From contig CM043945.1 of NCBI GenBank assembly GCA_014529385.2, forward strand, positions 2,139,312 through 2,203,311: a stretch of DNA of 64,000 nucleotides. Reading direction: 5' to 3'. Positions 52,301 through 62,900 of the stretch are shown piece after piece. This DNA comes from Adiantum capillus-veneris (Eukaryota > Streptophyta > Polypodiopsida > Polypodiales > Pteridaceae). The position numbers and the translations under genes were made by a program. Below the pieces are notes generated by a model. The model was not told the DNA's origin. It did no database searches and was given only the letters and a program-made list of their open reading frames with translations. The first letter of the stretch is position 1. Each line of letters opens with the position of its first letter.

Positions 52301-53251
52301 TGGATAACAACTGGGATGCCCAGCATCACTTGCGTACAATCACGTGCTAACGTATTGTTTTCTTGTGGCTATGGGTGCAAGTGAGGGCTACCTTCCTTGA
52401 TTAAAGCATTCTGTTCTTAACATATGGAAGATCTCGTAAACTTGAAGCAAAATTTCCTAGACTTTGGGTTTGCGGTTTCCAGAGCTAGATTGTTATCTTC
52501 ATTACCTTCTACAAAGTTTATTTTCAAATGCAAATAAATTATTGTACAAATCCATTGTATTATTCTAGAATTGTTGGTCTATGAACAGTTTTGTGTTCGT
52601 TTGCGTATATATATAGAACTGCTACACACACAATAAACGCAAAAGAGAGATTTACTTAGTTGTAGATCTCTCTCAGACAATGACTCTAGAAATAATCACC
52701 TATTATAGTATAATTTATTATACTCTAGTAGGTTGGGGTGCTATCACATAGTCTCAGTGGTTCTTTTTAACCTGACTGGTGAAAGGTTGCTAGCACGACC
52801 ATTCCACTCTATATTCATGATTCTCGTTCTCACTTTACTTTAAATACTATCATTTCACAAGCTATTACTTCTTTTTACCAGGTTTTGGGAAAGCTCACTG
52901 CAAGAATTAAAGTCTTCTCTGACCCAGATAAAAGAGCTCTGATTACGGAGAAGTTACGACTTGCTAAAGAAATAGAAAAGACCTTCCCTAATATCTCACT
53001 TAGGATTAGGCCTTATCTACATAGGGCTGTAAAATTCAAAAAGATGTAACTCTATGTAGTAGATCTTCAGATCTACACCTCTCCTCTAAAACTGCGGAAT
53101 TCTAACTACTGTTAATTTTGGAGATTATTTCCCTTTCCCAAGGGCTCGCTCTTCCTGTGGAACCCCTTCCCTTGCTTCTCTTCTTGTACTGAAATCTATA
53201 CAAGATAGAGAAGCCTCTGCCTTAATTTTTGATGCTTCGAAGGAGTCTAGT
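49341..53251. other. Left arm continuation, non-coding
   Basis: No convincing gene. It contains a region found only in this arm (49,310-50,297), then two diverged tandem copies of a roughly 780-bp unit (50,146-50,925 and 50,926-51,640), then AT-rich DNA. At 52,862-52,881 a pyrimidine run ending TTTTTACCAG precedes a short open stretch (GKLTARIKVFSDPDKRAL..., to 53,048) that may be an exon or N-terminal remnant. Confidence 0.5.
50146..51640. repeat. Two diverged tandem copies of about 780 bp (block gamma)
   Basis: Landmarks recur in order: TGTCCCT...AAAAAACT.CCAGG.TTCGAGTGTA, CTCAATAGAAGGTAAGCACTT, GGATAC.TCAGGGCTCTGAATATA, TTTTTTACCATAGT.CATCAC, and TTTCTACTGGCCAT. A third, partial copy lies in the right arm (57,441-57,710) and is closest to the first. 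Confidence 0.88.
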
Positions 53252-54473
53252 TTGTCTCTTGTCCAGCTTATTTCATTTGACCTCTGGGTAAAAGTACTAG
53301 CTCTCCTTGTTTATAATAAATCTGATGGTATCAACCTTCTAATGGAATTTACTTCTAATCTGGCCGGTCTTTCCAAAGCCCATATTCAAGACTTAGCATC
53401 TTTCTCGTCCAAAGGCTCTGAACTATCCAATCTTCTTAGAAAATTTTGCGGGCTAAGTCCCATCTTTGTTACGGCGCCCTCTACTCCTATTGTCCCACCA
53501 CAGAATAGCCTCTTTTGCAGAGATGCAACTGCATTAGAAGCTATAAAAGAATTTCAAAAGGACCTTTGTTCACTCAGTGAAGCTTCTCTTTTGGATATGG
53601 TACCGAAAGTCTCTAGGGCCTTTCCTTTTTTACCATCACGACAAATTGAAGTAGAATCGTTGGAGGTAGAGCACAGGCTATGGATGTTACCAAATAAAGG
53701 ATTTCTTGCACCCATTTCTATGGAAACTTGGGTCTTCCTTGCCAACTTGGCCCCTGCTACTATTGAAGAATGCAAACTTAAAGTTCTTAAAGGGATCCAG
53801 CTCTTGGACAAAGGAGATCTGATTAAAGCCCCTTTCAATATGAGTTTCCTTGATGATAAAAAATGTAGTTCGAATACAGGTTTATATGCAAGATCCAAAG
53901 GAGATGACCTTTAGTAAAAGTAATGCTGATTACTACACTGATACAATGTGGAATGTGTTCAGGTCTTACCTTAACTGTGCTTGCAGATTCTTAGACCCCA
54001 AAGCTGCTTGCGAGTCAAGCATCATTTGGTTTGACCATGCTATTTGGTACCCCCTCAACAATCTGCCTAGTATCTTTCTTGACAAAGCAGAAGAATTTCA
54101 CCTTTCCCTCTTTTGCTCATGGCTTGGTGGTCAAGCTAAGGATCTGGTCTTAGCTCAAATCACCTTTATTCAGTACAGATCAATTATGTGTGACACACTT
54201 GAAGAGCTTGGATCGGATGGGTGCGGTACTCTGCTAACCACTTTGGCGGCTTTAAAAGGAATCAAAAGTATGGTTGGACAAATCAAACCTAATATTGAAG
54301 ATGATGAATCTCAAGTTTCCAAACGACCTAATACTCTTGTCTCTCCGGTGGCATCTTACACCTCTTTCTTAACTCCCTCCTCGAGTGAATCTGTTTTTGG
54401 GAGAGGGAGAGGTAGAAGCTATGTGAGAGGAAGGGGTAAAAACCTACCAATCAGAAACCTTTTGGATATGTAA
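53252..54473 (+). pseudogene. N-terminal coding region of the Penelope-like element, RG-rich end
   Basis: Two frames joined by a frameshift in the overlap 53,850-53,914. The first (about 220 codons) is helical and Leu/Ser rich with ATALEAIKEFQKDLCSLSEA and APISMETWVFLANLAPATIE. The second has NADYYTDTMWNVFRSYL and FHLSLFCSWLGGQAKDLVLA, then an acidic linker (IEDDESQ) and a basic tail, GRGRGRSYVRGRGK, before a TAA. RG-rich tails bind RNA, so a gag-like role is an inference. I recognise no family, and no GIY-YIG motif or zinc knuckle is present. Its direction and spacing place it in the same transcript as the RT. Confidence 0.6.
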
Positions 54474-56454
54474 TATTCAGGTACGAAGGAATGCATGTGG
54501 AAGACTTTACCTACCACCTAAGGAAGAAGTGTGTAATAAGATTATCTCACATTGCTTGTTTACTAGCAAAATTTTGGATTTCTTTACTCCCCAAGCCATC
54601 TTCTTGAAATGTTTTGGACATGTTTTTGGATCTAATTTATTACTAAAGGATGTGATGATTGGTTAGAAATACTCGCCACCTATTAAGAATCTTTTTTATT
54701 CAAATGAATTTCTCCATGGTAATATGATCCCTATCTGCTCTTGTCATCTATTTCAAAAATTCTGTAAAAGTTTCACTAACTTTGGATTACATGTGTGTAC
54801 TTCTAACTTAGAAATCATTTCAGATCCACAAGTAAGGAGCCTCTTGAGTAAAGGCTTGAATCATATCCCCCCTTTTCCACTAAATCCTCAAATTGCCTTA
54901 TTGGTGCTACTTGAATGCCTGACCGACTTGGCCTTAAAACTCCAACTGGAGGAGGAAGTTCACTTCCAACTTACCTCAACACTCAAAGAAATTTTTTCAA
55001 AAAAGATCAGTCTTATGCCACAAGTATGGCTAAGTACTGATACTACCTGGCTTACGCCTAAAATTAAGACCTCTATTTCTGACTCTAAAAAGAAATGGCT
55101 CATTATTGGCCTTGATAAAGCCTCAAATATTGCGTCCTTTATATGTAAAAGATTGGCATTCGATGCTGCCAATTCAAGACTCAATCGTAAGGATTTTCTT
55201 AAACTTGAGAACTCTCCGCTTTGTATAGCTACACTATTAAATAGTGATTTATCAGGACTTGGTTATTTTCCTAACTCTTTGAAAATTCATGTACTCTTCC
55301 CAACTTATAAGCATCATAAGCGTAAATTTAGATGGACTTTTGATGCTTCCAATAGCCTATTCTCTTGTGTTACGAATGACATCCCTCACTGCTTAAATTA
55401 TGTTCTACTAGAAATTGAAGATATCTGTGCCATCAAACATAGAGATATTAAGAGATTCACAAATATAGATTATTGCCCTTTTTGGGTCATAAAAAATGTA
55501 GCTGAGGTGTCTATCAACCTCCCTGAAAAGTTTTTCTCTATCTTCACGACATATATAACTCAATGTTATGAAAATATCCCTTTGAATGGACAGTATGGGC
55601 TTGTTAATACCTTATCTGGTCTTATAAAGACTGCCTTTTCCCACACAAAGAAACTTGGATATACATGCATCTCACTAAAGGGGAATAAAGGATGGGTGAA
55701 AAAATAAAAAAAGTCTACACCTTTCATCTTTAAAGAGGATGATTTATATAAGTATATCTTTTGGCTACTTAATAACAGCTGTATCCAAGTAGGTGATACC
55801 TGCTACAAACAAATTTTAGGGATCCCAATGGGATTTGCATGCTCTCCGATTATGTGTAATCTCTATCTTTGTTACTTCGAATACCAGTGGCTCTTAAAAG
55901 TATTAAAAAACCCGGATAGTATTTCGTTACTCACACACTTTAAACATTCGTTCAGATTTATGGATGACTTGTGTAGCCTTAACAATCCTATGCTTGAGGT
56001 CACTCTTAAAGATATATATCCACCTTGCCTTAATATTGAACCTAATTTCTCTGATAGAGTTCTATGGCATGATAAATGGGTAATTTCTAGGACACACTTC
56101 TTGAATATTGAGTTTACTTTGACTCCCCCATTCTTGGGAAACTTTTATACTCGCTTCTTTTGGAAAAGAGAAAAGCTCCAACTTGTGTCCTCAGAATTTA
56201 CGAAGAGGAAAAGCAATAGACCCTTTAAGAATTCTCTATACACCTGTTTAGGAATGATTTTTCTTATAATGTATGCTTCATCGGACTGTTTTGGAGCATA
56301 TGAAGAAATCAATACTCTGATTACCAAATTCATTAATAACGGGTTTACAAAAAAAGACCTCGTTGCATGTATCTGCAATTCCCTAAAAAAACACGACTGG
56401 ACCTACCTTAAGTTTCACTTACAAAATTTGATTAGTCTCCTTAAAACAGAATAA
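54474..56454 (+). pseudogene. Penelope-like reverse transcriptase (GIPMG / RFMDD type), inactive
   Basis: A reading frame interrupted by stops near 54,664 and 55,705. In order: a Cys-rich start, CSCHLFQKFC, then HVCTSNLEIISDPQVRSLL; LIIGLDKASNIASFICKRL; VLFPTYKHHKRKFRW (the P-x-x-HK-type block); YITQCYENIPLNG (motif A, with Tyr at 55,552 where the catalytic Asp belongs); ILGIPMGFACSPIMCNLYL; FRFMDDLCSLNNP (the catalytic x-DD box); IYPPCLNIEPN and HFLNIEF (FLD-type block); then a helical thumb with KRKSNRPFKNSLYT and LITKFINNGF. The GIPMG, xMDD and FLD order matches Penelope-like and related uncharacterised RTs. LTR and LINE RTs use other motifs here. No C-terminal GIY-YIG nuclease follows the TAA at 56,452. 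Confidence 0.82.
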
Positions 56455-56499
56455 ATCTAACTACAACTTCGCATGTCGCAGATTAATAAAAACACTTCA

Positions 56500-56539
56500 T
56501 GAGGTAGTAGGCCCCTATTCTATGGGGTCTACTACCTCA
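56500..56539 (+). other. 40-nt hairpin just after the RT stop codon
   Basis: TGAGGTAGTAGGCCCC pairs with GGGGTCTACTACCTCA (16 bp, one G-T pair) around an 8-base loop, 45 bases after the stop and 30 bases before the right terminal repeat. It could be a 3' RNA structure used in reverse transcription or transcript ending. Confidence 0.8.
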
Positions 56540-56566
56540 TAGGATATGGTGCCTGGAAATGGGTGG

Positions 56567-56567
<1 letters not shown>

Positions 56568-56637
<70 letters not shown>
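56568..56637. repeat. (AC)n microsatellite, 70 bp
   Basis: Head of the right terminal repeat; counterpart of 48,328-48,463. Confidence 0.97.
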
Positions 56638-56643
<6 letters not shown>

Positions 56644-57440
56644 CATGAGTTCTCTCATTGGACAAAAAAGCTTGGTTCATACTTATTTCAGGATCCCTTC
56701 ATCTACATCTCTATTATGCCGCCCATTACATGATCACACAAACAACTATCACAGTAAAAGCATGTGTTTGGACGCTCAGCTAAAGGTAGTATACGAGTCG
56801 CCAAGGCTACCCCATACTCCCGAGTGCGGGGAGTACAATTAAAATATCCTCTTAGTAGATGGCCATAACTACGATACAAAAAAATCTTATGAGGAGGTAG
56901 GAACTGGGCTAGTAGGTATAACCGATCTGAAAAACCTTGCTTTACTGAATGCTCAATGTAATAATACTGTGGCCCTAGGCCCAATGCCTCAGTAACCATT
57001 GCCAATTGGATATTGTTTCTGAAATGCTCACGACCCCAAAGTGTCACACGCGTCACTTGGTCCTGATATGTCCACCACTTAGTTTGGGAAACAAATGCTC
57101 CTAGCTGCGGAAATAGCTGAAGTTCATAACGGAGTAACGTTGCTCTCCGAGTAGATTCACTTGACTGATAAAGATGTGTAGTTGCTATGGAAAAAACCTG
57201 TTCTTGACTGTATGCCATAATATGTTTGATACACTCGGCGAGCAAATTAGCTGGTGTTTCTTACTCCGGAAAAGTTACCCACATTGGAAATAATAATAGA
57301 GACTACCCAATATTGATTAAACTCTCACTTGTAAAATCAACACATGAATATCTTATCCTAGTGGATAGCTGTATGGCATGAGCCCACTGTAGGGTTTGTG
57401 GAAGTATATGTAAACTACAGTGTATGATCATCCAATGCTA
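56638..57440. repeat. Right copy of terminal block alpha
   Basis: About 95% similar to 48,464-49,340. It passes at 57,441 straight into gamma sequence, whereas in the left arm about 1 kb separates the two. Confidence 0.9.
56703..57245 (-). CDS. Opposite-strand ORF in the terminal repeat, unknown
   Basis: 181 open codons on the minus strand, the longest frame in the repeat. The sequence includes THLYQSSESTRRATLLRYEL, VTLWGREHFRNNIQLAMVTE, KIFLYRSYGHLLRGYF and a Cys-rich end, CFYCDSCLCDHVMGG, which could bind zinc. The left arm keeps almost the same protein but has one extra C that shifts the frame. No homologue comes to mind, and the first in-frame ATG lies about ten codons inside the open stretch. 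It may be a real accessory ORF, a fragment of another element caught in the repeat, or chance in a GC-richer stretch. Confidence 0.35.
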   Translation of the reverse strand: MLAECIKHIMAYSQEQVFSIATTHLYQSSESTRRATLLRYELQLFPQLGAFVSQTKWWTYQDQVTRVTLWGREHFRNNIQLAMVTEALGLGPQYYYIEHSVKQGFSDRLYLLAQFLPPHKIFLYRSYGHLLRGYFNCTPRTREYGVALATRILPLAERPNTCFYCDSCLCDHVMGGIIEM

Positions 57441-57710
57441 GGATGTTTTTTTAGCTTCTCAATAGTAGGTAAACTCTTTTTGGATACTTCAGGGCTCTGA
57501 ATATAGCCGGAATTTCATAGAAAACTTAAAATAAACTCAATACAGTAAATTGTATCGTTCGATTGCCTTGGTAAGTTGTATTACAAGTGAGTTAAAGTAC
57601 TCTAGATAAGCTGACAGATCTTAGACTGATTTGTCTTAGTGCAAATTCCTATTTTATTGAATCAGCAAAAAGATATTTTAAATTTGATGAATACTGGTTT
57701 CAGATAGGTA
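57441..57710. repeat. Right copy of block gamma, truncated
   Basis: Matches 50,297-50,575 (CTTCTCAATAG, GGATACTTCAGGGCTCTGAA, AGCTGACAGATCTTAGACTG, GAATACTGGTTTCA). It is cut by the copia LTR at 57,711. Confidence 0.88.
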
Positions 57711-57936
57711 TGTTGGAATTAGGGTTGTAGAGAAACACACAAAGCTTGGAGAAGACGAAGGAAGCTCAAGGCACACAATAGAGAGTGTGTAACTTAGTGT
57801 GCAATGGAAAGATAGATAGCCCTAGAGTGATGGGCGTGTATACAATGCACGGGGGAAAAAACCTCCTAAAGAGGGAAAAAATGCCCTGCGGTCCTAATGT
57901 GTTCACACACATCACTACCACATGTATATGGTAACA
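57711..57936 (-). mobile_element. 3' LTR of Ty1/copia element 2
   Basis: TGTTGGAATTAGGG to GTATATGGTAACA, the same LTR family as copia element 1. It is inserted into block gamma of the Penelope-like element. Confidence 0.92.
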
Positions 57937-58390
57937 AATCCCCCCTGGAGTGATGCGGTGAACGAGAGCTGGCACATGAGTAAAGGGAAGTGCCATGCCC
58001 TGAGGATAGGATCAGTCCACAAAGGGGAGTAAGCCCAAAGCTTTGCCGAAAGCTTCAAGCTTCTCACGAGACAATGCCTTTGTGAAAAGATTTGCAAGGT
58101 TGTCTTGTGTTGGCACATAAGCCAAGCTGATCTCTCCTGCTGAGAGCCTCTCCCTGACATAGTGGTAATGCACCTCAATGTGCTTTGTGCGAGCATGAAA
58201 AACTGGGTTCCTCGCAACTGCCAATGCGCTCTGACTGTCAGTGTAGATAGTGTTGGCAGTGTCCTGTCCAACACACAAATCAGCCATAAGGCGTTTGAGC
58301 CACACACACTCAACCGTAGCTGTGAAGACTGCCTTGTACTCAGCCTCACAACTCGAAGTGGCCACAATAGGTTGCTTCTTGCTCAACCAT
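57937..58390 (-). pseudogene. Ty1/copia element 2: RNase H end
   Basis: An uninterrupted frame of 124 codons (58,386-58,012) with SKKQPIVATSSCEAEYKAV, TIYTDSQSALAVARNPVFH and YHYVRERLSAGEI: the C-terminal half of copia RNase H. It is better preserved than the same part of element 1. It is cut at about 58,391-58,396 by the LTR of a Ty3 element, so the rest of this copia probably lies beyond that element. Confidence 0.88.
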
Positions 58391-58592
58391 GATATATGTT
58401 AACCCTCACGGCACACGGACACCCATCACCTACGATGGACGTGTATTATGTATTTGGTAGAGTCAGGTACCGGGCTTGTCGGTCCAATAGGGAAAGGTAG
58501 AGTGATCGCCAATGAGAGGCGCACTTTAACTTGGACATTCAAGGGATTAGTTGGTTAAGCATGGGCGCCCAAGTGTGAATGGGGTGAGCTCC

Positions 58593-58599
58593 TATAAAA
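58593..58599 (+). promoter_or_regulatory. TATA box in the LTR
   Basis: TATAAAA about 390 bases before the LTR end; the transcript start would be about 25-30 bases downstream. Confidence 0.6.
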
Positions 58600-58689
58600 G
58601 CCAACTAAACCTAATTTTTACTCATTCTCTCATTTGTGCAATTGAAGAGTGCTCTTGCTCCATCTCCATCTTCTTCTTCTTCACCTCCT

Positions 58690-58699
<10 letters not shown>

Positions 58700-58733
<34 letters not shown>
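58700..58733. repeat. (GA)n microsatellite in the LTR
   Basis: About 32 bases of GA just after the presumed transcription start region. Confidence 0.95.
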
Positions 58734-58741
<8 letters not shown>

Positions 58742-58988
58742 TGTGTGCGATCGAGCATTACGAAGGCACGACGGCGGCGAAGCGGTTGAGCGTGGCACGA
58801 CTGCAGCTTCTTCTTCATCGCGGCGAGGAATCCACCACGAAGGCGAGCGTAGAGCGGTGAGTGACACACCCTTTGTTTCCTTGAGCTTGCTAGTTTAGGC
58901 TTGTTGTGTGCTTGGAGCCGTTTGTGGCTCGCATACACTGTATTGGTAAGTCCCTTGCTTCGACAGTGCGGCAAGGAGCGCACATTTT

Positions 58989-59006
58989 TGGCGCCGCTGC
59001 CGGGGA
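58989..59006 (+). other. Primer binding site of the terminal Ty3 element
   Basis: TGGCGCCGCTGCCGGGGA, close to the TGGCGCCGTTGCCGGGG type used by many plant Ty3 (Tat/Athila-like) elements. Confidence 0.88.
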
Positions 59007-59995
59007 TATGCCCTACACTAAGCTCGGTTAGCACTTTACGCTTCCTTGTGGTGCAATTTGTATCATAGGAAAGGCAGGGAAGGAGTGTGTGGAGATTTCT
59101 GTTTTTTGCGTTTTCTGCAATTGCTGTCAAGTTCCAATTTCTGCTATTGTCTGCGTTTTTCAATTTCTGCAATTTCTGCGTTTTCAAGTTCGGCGTTTTC
59201 AATTTCTGCAATTTTCCGCATTTCTGTCAATTTTCTGCAATTTCTGCGTTTTTTCTGTATTTTCTGCATTTTTCCTGCATTTTCTGCATATCTGCGTTTT
59301 CTGCATTTTCTGCATACCTGCGTTTTCAATTTCTGTATTTTCTGCACAAAAAAAAAAAAAAAGTTTTTAATCTTTTCTCCCAAAAAAAAAAAAAAAAACG
59401 GAAATAAAAAAACGCGAGCGAGTGGGTGGCGATATGGGAAAAAAAAAATTCAAAAAAATCGGAAATAAAAAAACGCGAGCGAGTGGGTGGCGATATTTTT
59501 CGAAAATAAAAAACGTGACTCTTAAAACGTACGGGTTGGTTTGTATAAAAGATAGATCGGGATCATTTTCCCAAGCCCAAGCCCAAGCCCAAGCCCAAGC
59601 CCAAGCCCAGGCCTCAGTCCTCAGTCTTATGATATATACTAGACTCACTCTTATATATATACCCTACTCCCTCAAGAGAGAATGAGAGCATGTGGGACAA
59701 GTCCTCCACTCTCCTCCTTTCTCTTCCCACTTGCACCCTTAGACTTTCTAGTTTGGGCCTAGTTCCCTACTGGAAATTGACAGTTTTAGGGATTCCGAGG
59801 GCATAGAGTGACCAAACGGAGGGCTGTAAAGCACGGCACGACCCTCTGACCGATACGCTCGTTTTGAGCTATCACACGGCCCATTCCACGACACGCTCTA
59901 AAAAATCTAGCAAAAAAACAAACAAAAAACACGCTAAAAACTAGTCACAAGGCCTCCTAGAGCAGCTTTTTGACACCTTAGGGTATCAAAAGCAC
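59007..59995 (+). other. Long untranslated leader of the terminal Ty3 element
   Basis: No ORF. 59,090-59,350 is a run of TTTCTGCATTTTC-type words; 59,399-59,495 holds two copies of a 60-bp unit containing ACGCGAGCGAGTGGGTGGCG; 59,570-59,613 is a hexamer (CCCAAG)n; several A-runs occur. A phrase (ACGGACACCCAT) near 60,055 repeats one in the LTR at 58,411. Confidence 0.75.
59570..59613. repeat. (CCCAAG)n hexanucleotide repeat
   Basis: About seven tandem CCCAAG units in the leader. Confidence 0.93.
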
Positions 59996-62900
59996 ATGCA
60001 CTTACGCTCTGGGCGGGTGCTAGAACACGAGCATATTGAGGGTGCCTCTGTTCATACGGACACCCATTACCCATCCACGATAAGCTCTAGACCCTCAGCG
60101 GGGACACAAGGTAGCACCACCCAAGACCCTAAAATAGCCGCTAGTGATTCCTCCTCCGACTTAGAAATCATGGAAGCATACCCTACCCAAAACACTGAGA
60201 GAGAAGGCCATGCACCTCCCGAAGCTCCACAGCCTAGTAGTAGTATGTTTAGCCGTTTCATGGAAACATTAGGTAGAGCTACTCGCTCGGAACCTGATGC
60301 AAATGAAGCACACGAAGGGGGTGGGGAAGTGGACTCTCCTTTCACATCGCACGTGGACCCCACACCCCCAAAGAGTGTCCATGTGGATATCCTACCAACT
60401 TCTTACCAAGAAGGCCCTGTTGAGCTGCCTCCTTCAGAAGTTCCCTCTAGAGTACCGTTGGTGACAAGTAAAACCACGGGGAGCAACATTGCTTCTACCT
60501 CACAAGAAACCGTTAACACGTCGACTCTAGAAGGATTGTTCATTAATGATCATTGGACATACGACCTCCACACTGAGGTGTTGACGGATCTACACTCTGG
60601 CCACGCCTACCATGTAGGATGGATAGAGATTGTACAATCCACCTCTAGTGCCACGAGCATCGAAGATCAACAGAAAATGATCTGTAATGTTATCCATGGC
60701 ATTATTCAATCAGAAAGGCAAAACCGAGGGGTAAATATACTCTCAACTGGCCCCATGAGATTTCTGGATACGAGCAAGGCTCAACAGCCTACTCTATCTC
60801 AAATGGAGACTCCTCTAATGAGCCCCATGGACCCATCTTACGTCATTTCACCTGGGGTCTCTATGCAATCTGAGCCTCCGAGCGACAACTTTAGCTTCCC
60901 TAACTTGGCTCAACCCTCTATTAAGGAAAACACAGTGCTCACTCCAGGGATAAGCCTGACAGAGAATGTACCGATGACATCTACGGTTAGCGCAGTGCCA
61001 CTACCTAGTGTCGTAGTACCTAATATGGGGCCTCGACCATATGTGCCTCTAGCCCCTTATGCACACATGGCCCCCACACCTCCAATTGTACCACTTGCTT
61101 ATGCTCCTCGAGTGCCGCTCCCTAGCTCTTACCCGAGTGGACCTATGCCCGGTTATGTTCCATATCCTGCATCATCTACACATATGCCAAGACCGGTACC
61201 CGTTCCTCTCCCACATATGATTCCAAGAGTACCTCCACCGGCCCTAACTCCTCACATAGGTGACTTGGCAGCGTTTGCTCAAACCATAGGTCGATCTATC
61301 GCGGAAAATATGCATCATGCATCTGATAGAGAGCCTAGAAGTAAGGCAGTACAAATTGCCAAACTCACGCAAAAATTCAATGGGGACGAAGATGCTAGGA
61401 AACACATTGAAGTGTTTGAACAAGTATGTGATTCCTTAGGGGAACGCAACGAACTACATAAGTGCAATGCCTTAAGCTTGACATTAAGTGGGAAGGCTGG
61501 AGATTGGTATAGGACCCTAAGGGTGGACGAGAAAACAATCTACCCTACCCTTCGAAGGTTGTTTCTAAAGGAGTACATACGAGAAGGTGTGCTTTGGGGT
61601 GTAGCATCTCAGCTACAGAAGGCCGAACGTAAGGAAGGAGAGTCAGTAAGGGACTTCATTAGTCGTCTAAAGCACTTAAACTCTCGTTGCCCTGTAAATG
61701 AGCGCTTCAACAATAACCAACTGCTTGATCGATTCATTCGAGGGTTGAGGAATGAAGGAATCTATAATGGACTAGTGATTAGAGGTATCACAACCTGGGA
61801 AGATGTCACTGCCAATGCAATCCAATTAGAGGACAACTTGATGATAGCAGGCATGAGGGTGTCTACTGACACGAGATCCACTAGCTCACAAGCCATTGAG
61901 TATGAACCCATGACTGCAAAGCCCATTGCCAATGAGCCAAAGGTATTTGAGACATTCTTGACAGACCTCACCAAGGCAATCCAAGAGTCTCTTAAGGATA
62001 ATCGACCCCCTCAAAATAGTCACATGTATCCAAGAAGGGAGCAACAATGGTGTTCCATTTGCTTAGGTCCACATAGCACTAGTGAGTGCCCTACGTTTAG
62101 AGTAAAATTTAATGGAACTTGCAACGCATGTGGTAGGTATGGTCACCAAGCTAAGGATTGTTTAATGATCAAACGTATGATGGCAAATAGACCACCTGTA
62201 GCCTGGACGGATGCGCCTCGAGCTCCTGTATTGATGCCTGCTCCACCTGTTGAGCAACTACCGCAACACATGGTCCATAGATCTCAAAATGTTGTACAAG
62301 CTACACCGTTACCACCTCCTGTGCTGGGACCGCATACCCCGCATCCAAGAGTCGCCCCTATGAACCAAGTGGGTTGCGAGCCATCAAATGCTTATGCAGA
62401 TGGCTGTGAGGAGGAAATAGACACTAGTATTGCCTACGGACTTGATACATTGGAAGAGTGTCCTATATACTACATGGAAGATTGTTGGGGACAAGTCAAG
62501 CCGGTTTATCAAGCTGCTGCTCTCGCATCCAGAGGTCAAAATATCAACACCCAGGCTAGGAGGCCACCTCTTCAATGCTACGAATGTGGTGGACCACATC
62601 GAGCAGCGGAGTGCCCTATTAGGCTGCAAAAGAATGCTGCACAGATGCAAGTGAATCAAGGGAGCACGTCTGCAATGCCAATACTCACATGTAATCATTG
62701 TGGCATAGATCACTTGATTGCCCAATGCCCCTATAACCCAAATGCGCCTAAAATCACACCCCTGAATTTGGTCGAAATTGCTAGTGTGACATCGCCAATA
62801 CCACCCGTCGCACCCGCTTATGCGATTACACGGTCCATGCTTCAAGGGCCAGGACATATCCTCGAAGAGAGAGATACCGCGTCAGTTATCCAAGCAAAGA

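Larger units (their letters stand above)
58397..58984 (+). mobile_element. 5' LTR of the terminal Ty3/gypsy element
   Basis: TGTTAACCCTCACGG to AAGGAGCGCACA, 588 bp, ended by the primer site four bases on. It contains a TATAAAA box (58,593) and a GA run. The five bases to the left (ATATA) should recur after the other LTR, outside the window. Confidence 0.85.

Noticed and set aside
52600-53050. Hammerhead ribozyme in the Penelope-like repeats
   Set aside because: I searched by eye for CTGATGA plus GAAA with a stem between and a matching cleavage site in 48-58 kb and found no complete core. A covariance search would settle it.
53252-56454. Telomerase reverse transcriptase gene
   Set aside because: GIPMG and a DD box occur in both groups, but no TERT-specific T motif or TEN domain is seen. 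The IYPP/FLN blocks and flanking repeats fit a Penelope-like element better.
56500-56511. TGAGGTAGTAGG equals the start of animal let-7 microRNA
   Set aside because: let-7 is an animal family, the rest of the mature sequence does not match, and the hairpin is only 40 nt. Treated as coincidence.
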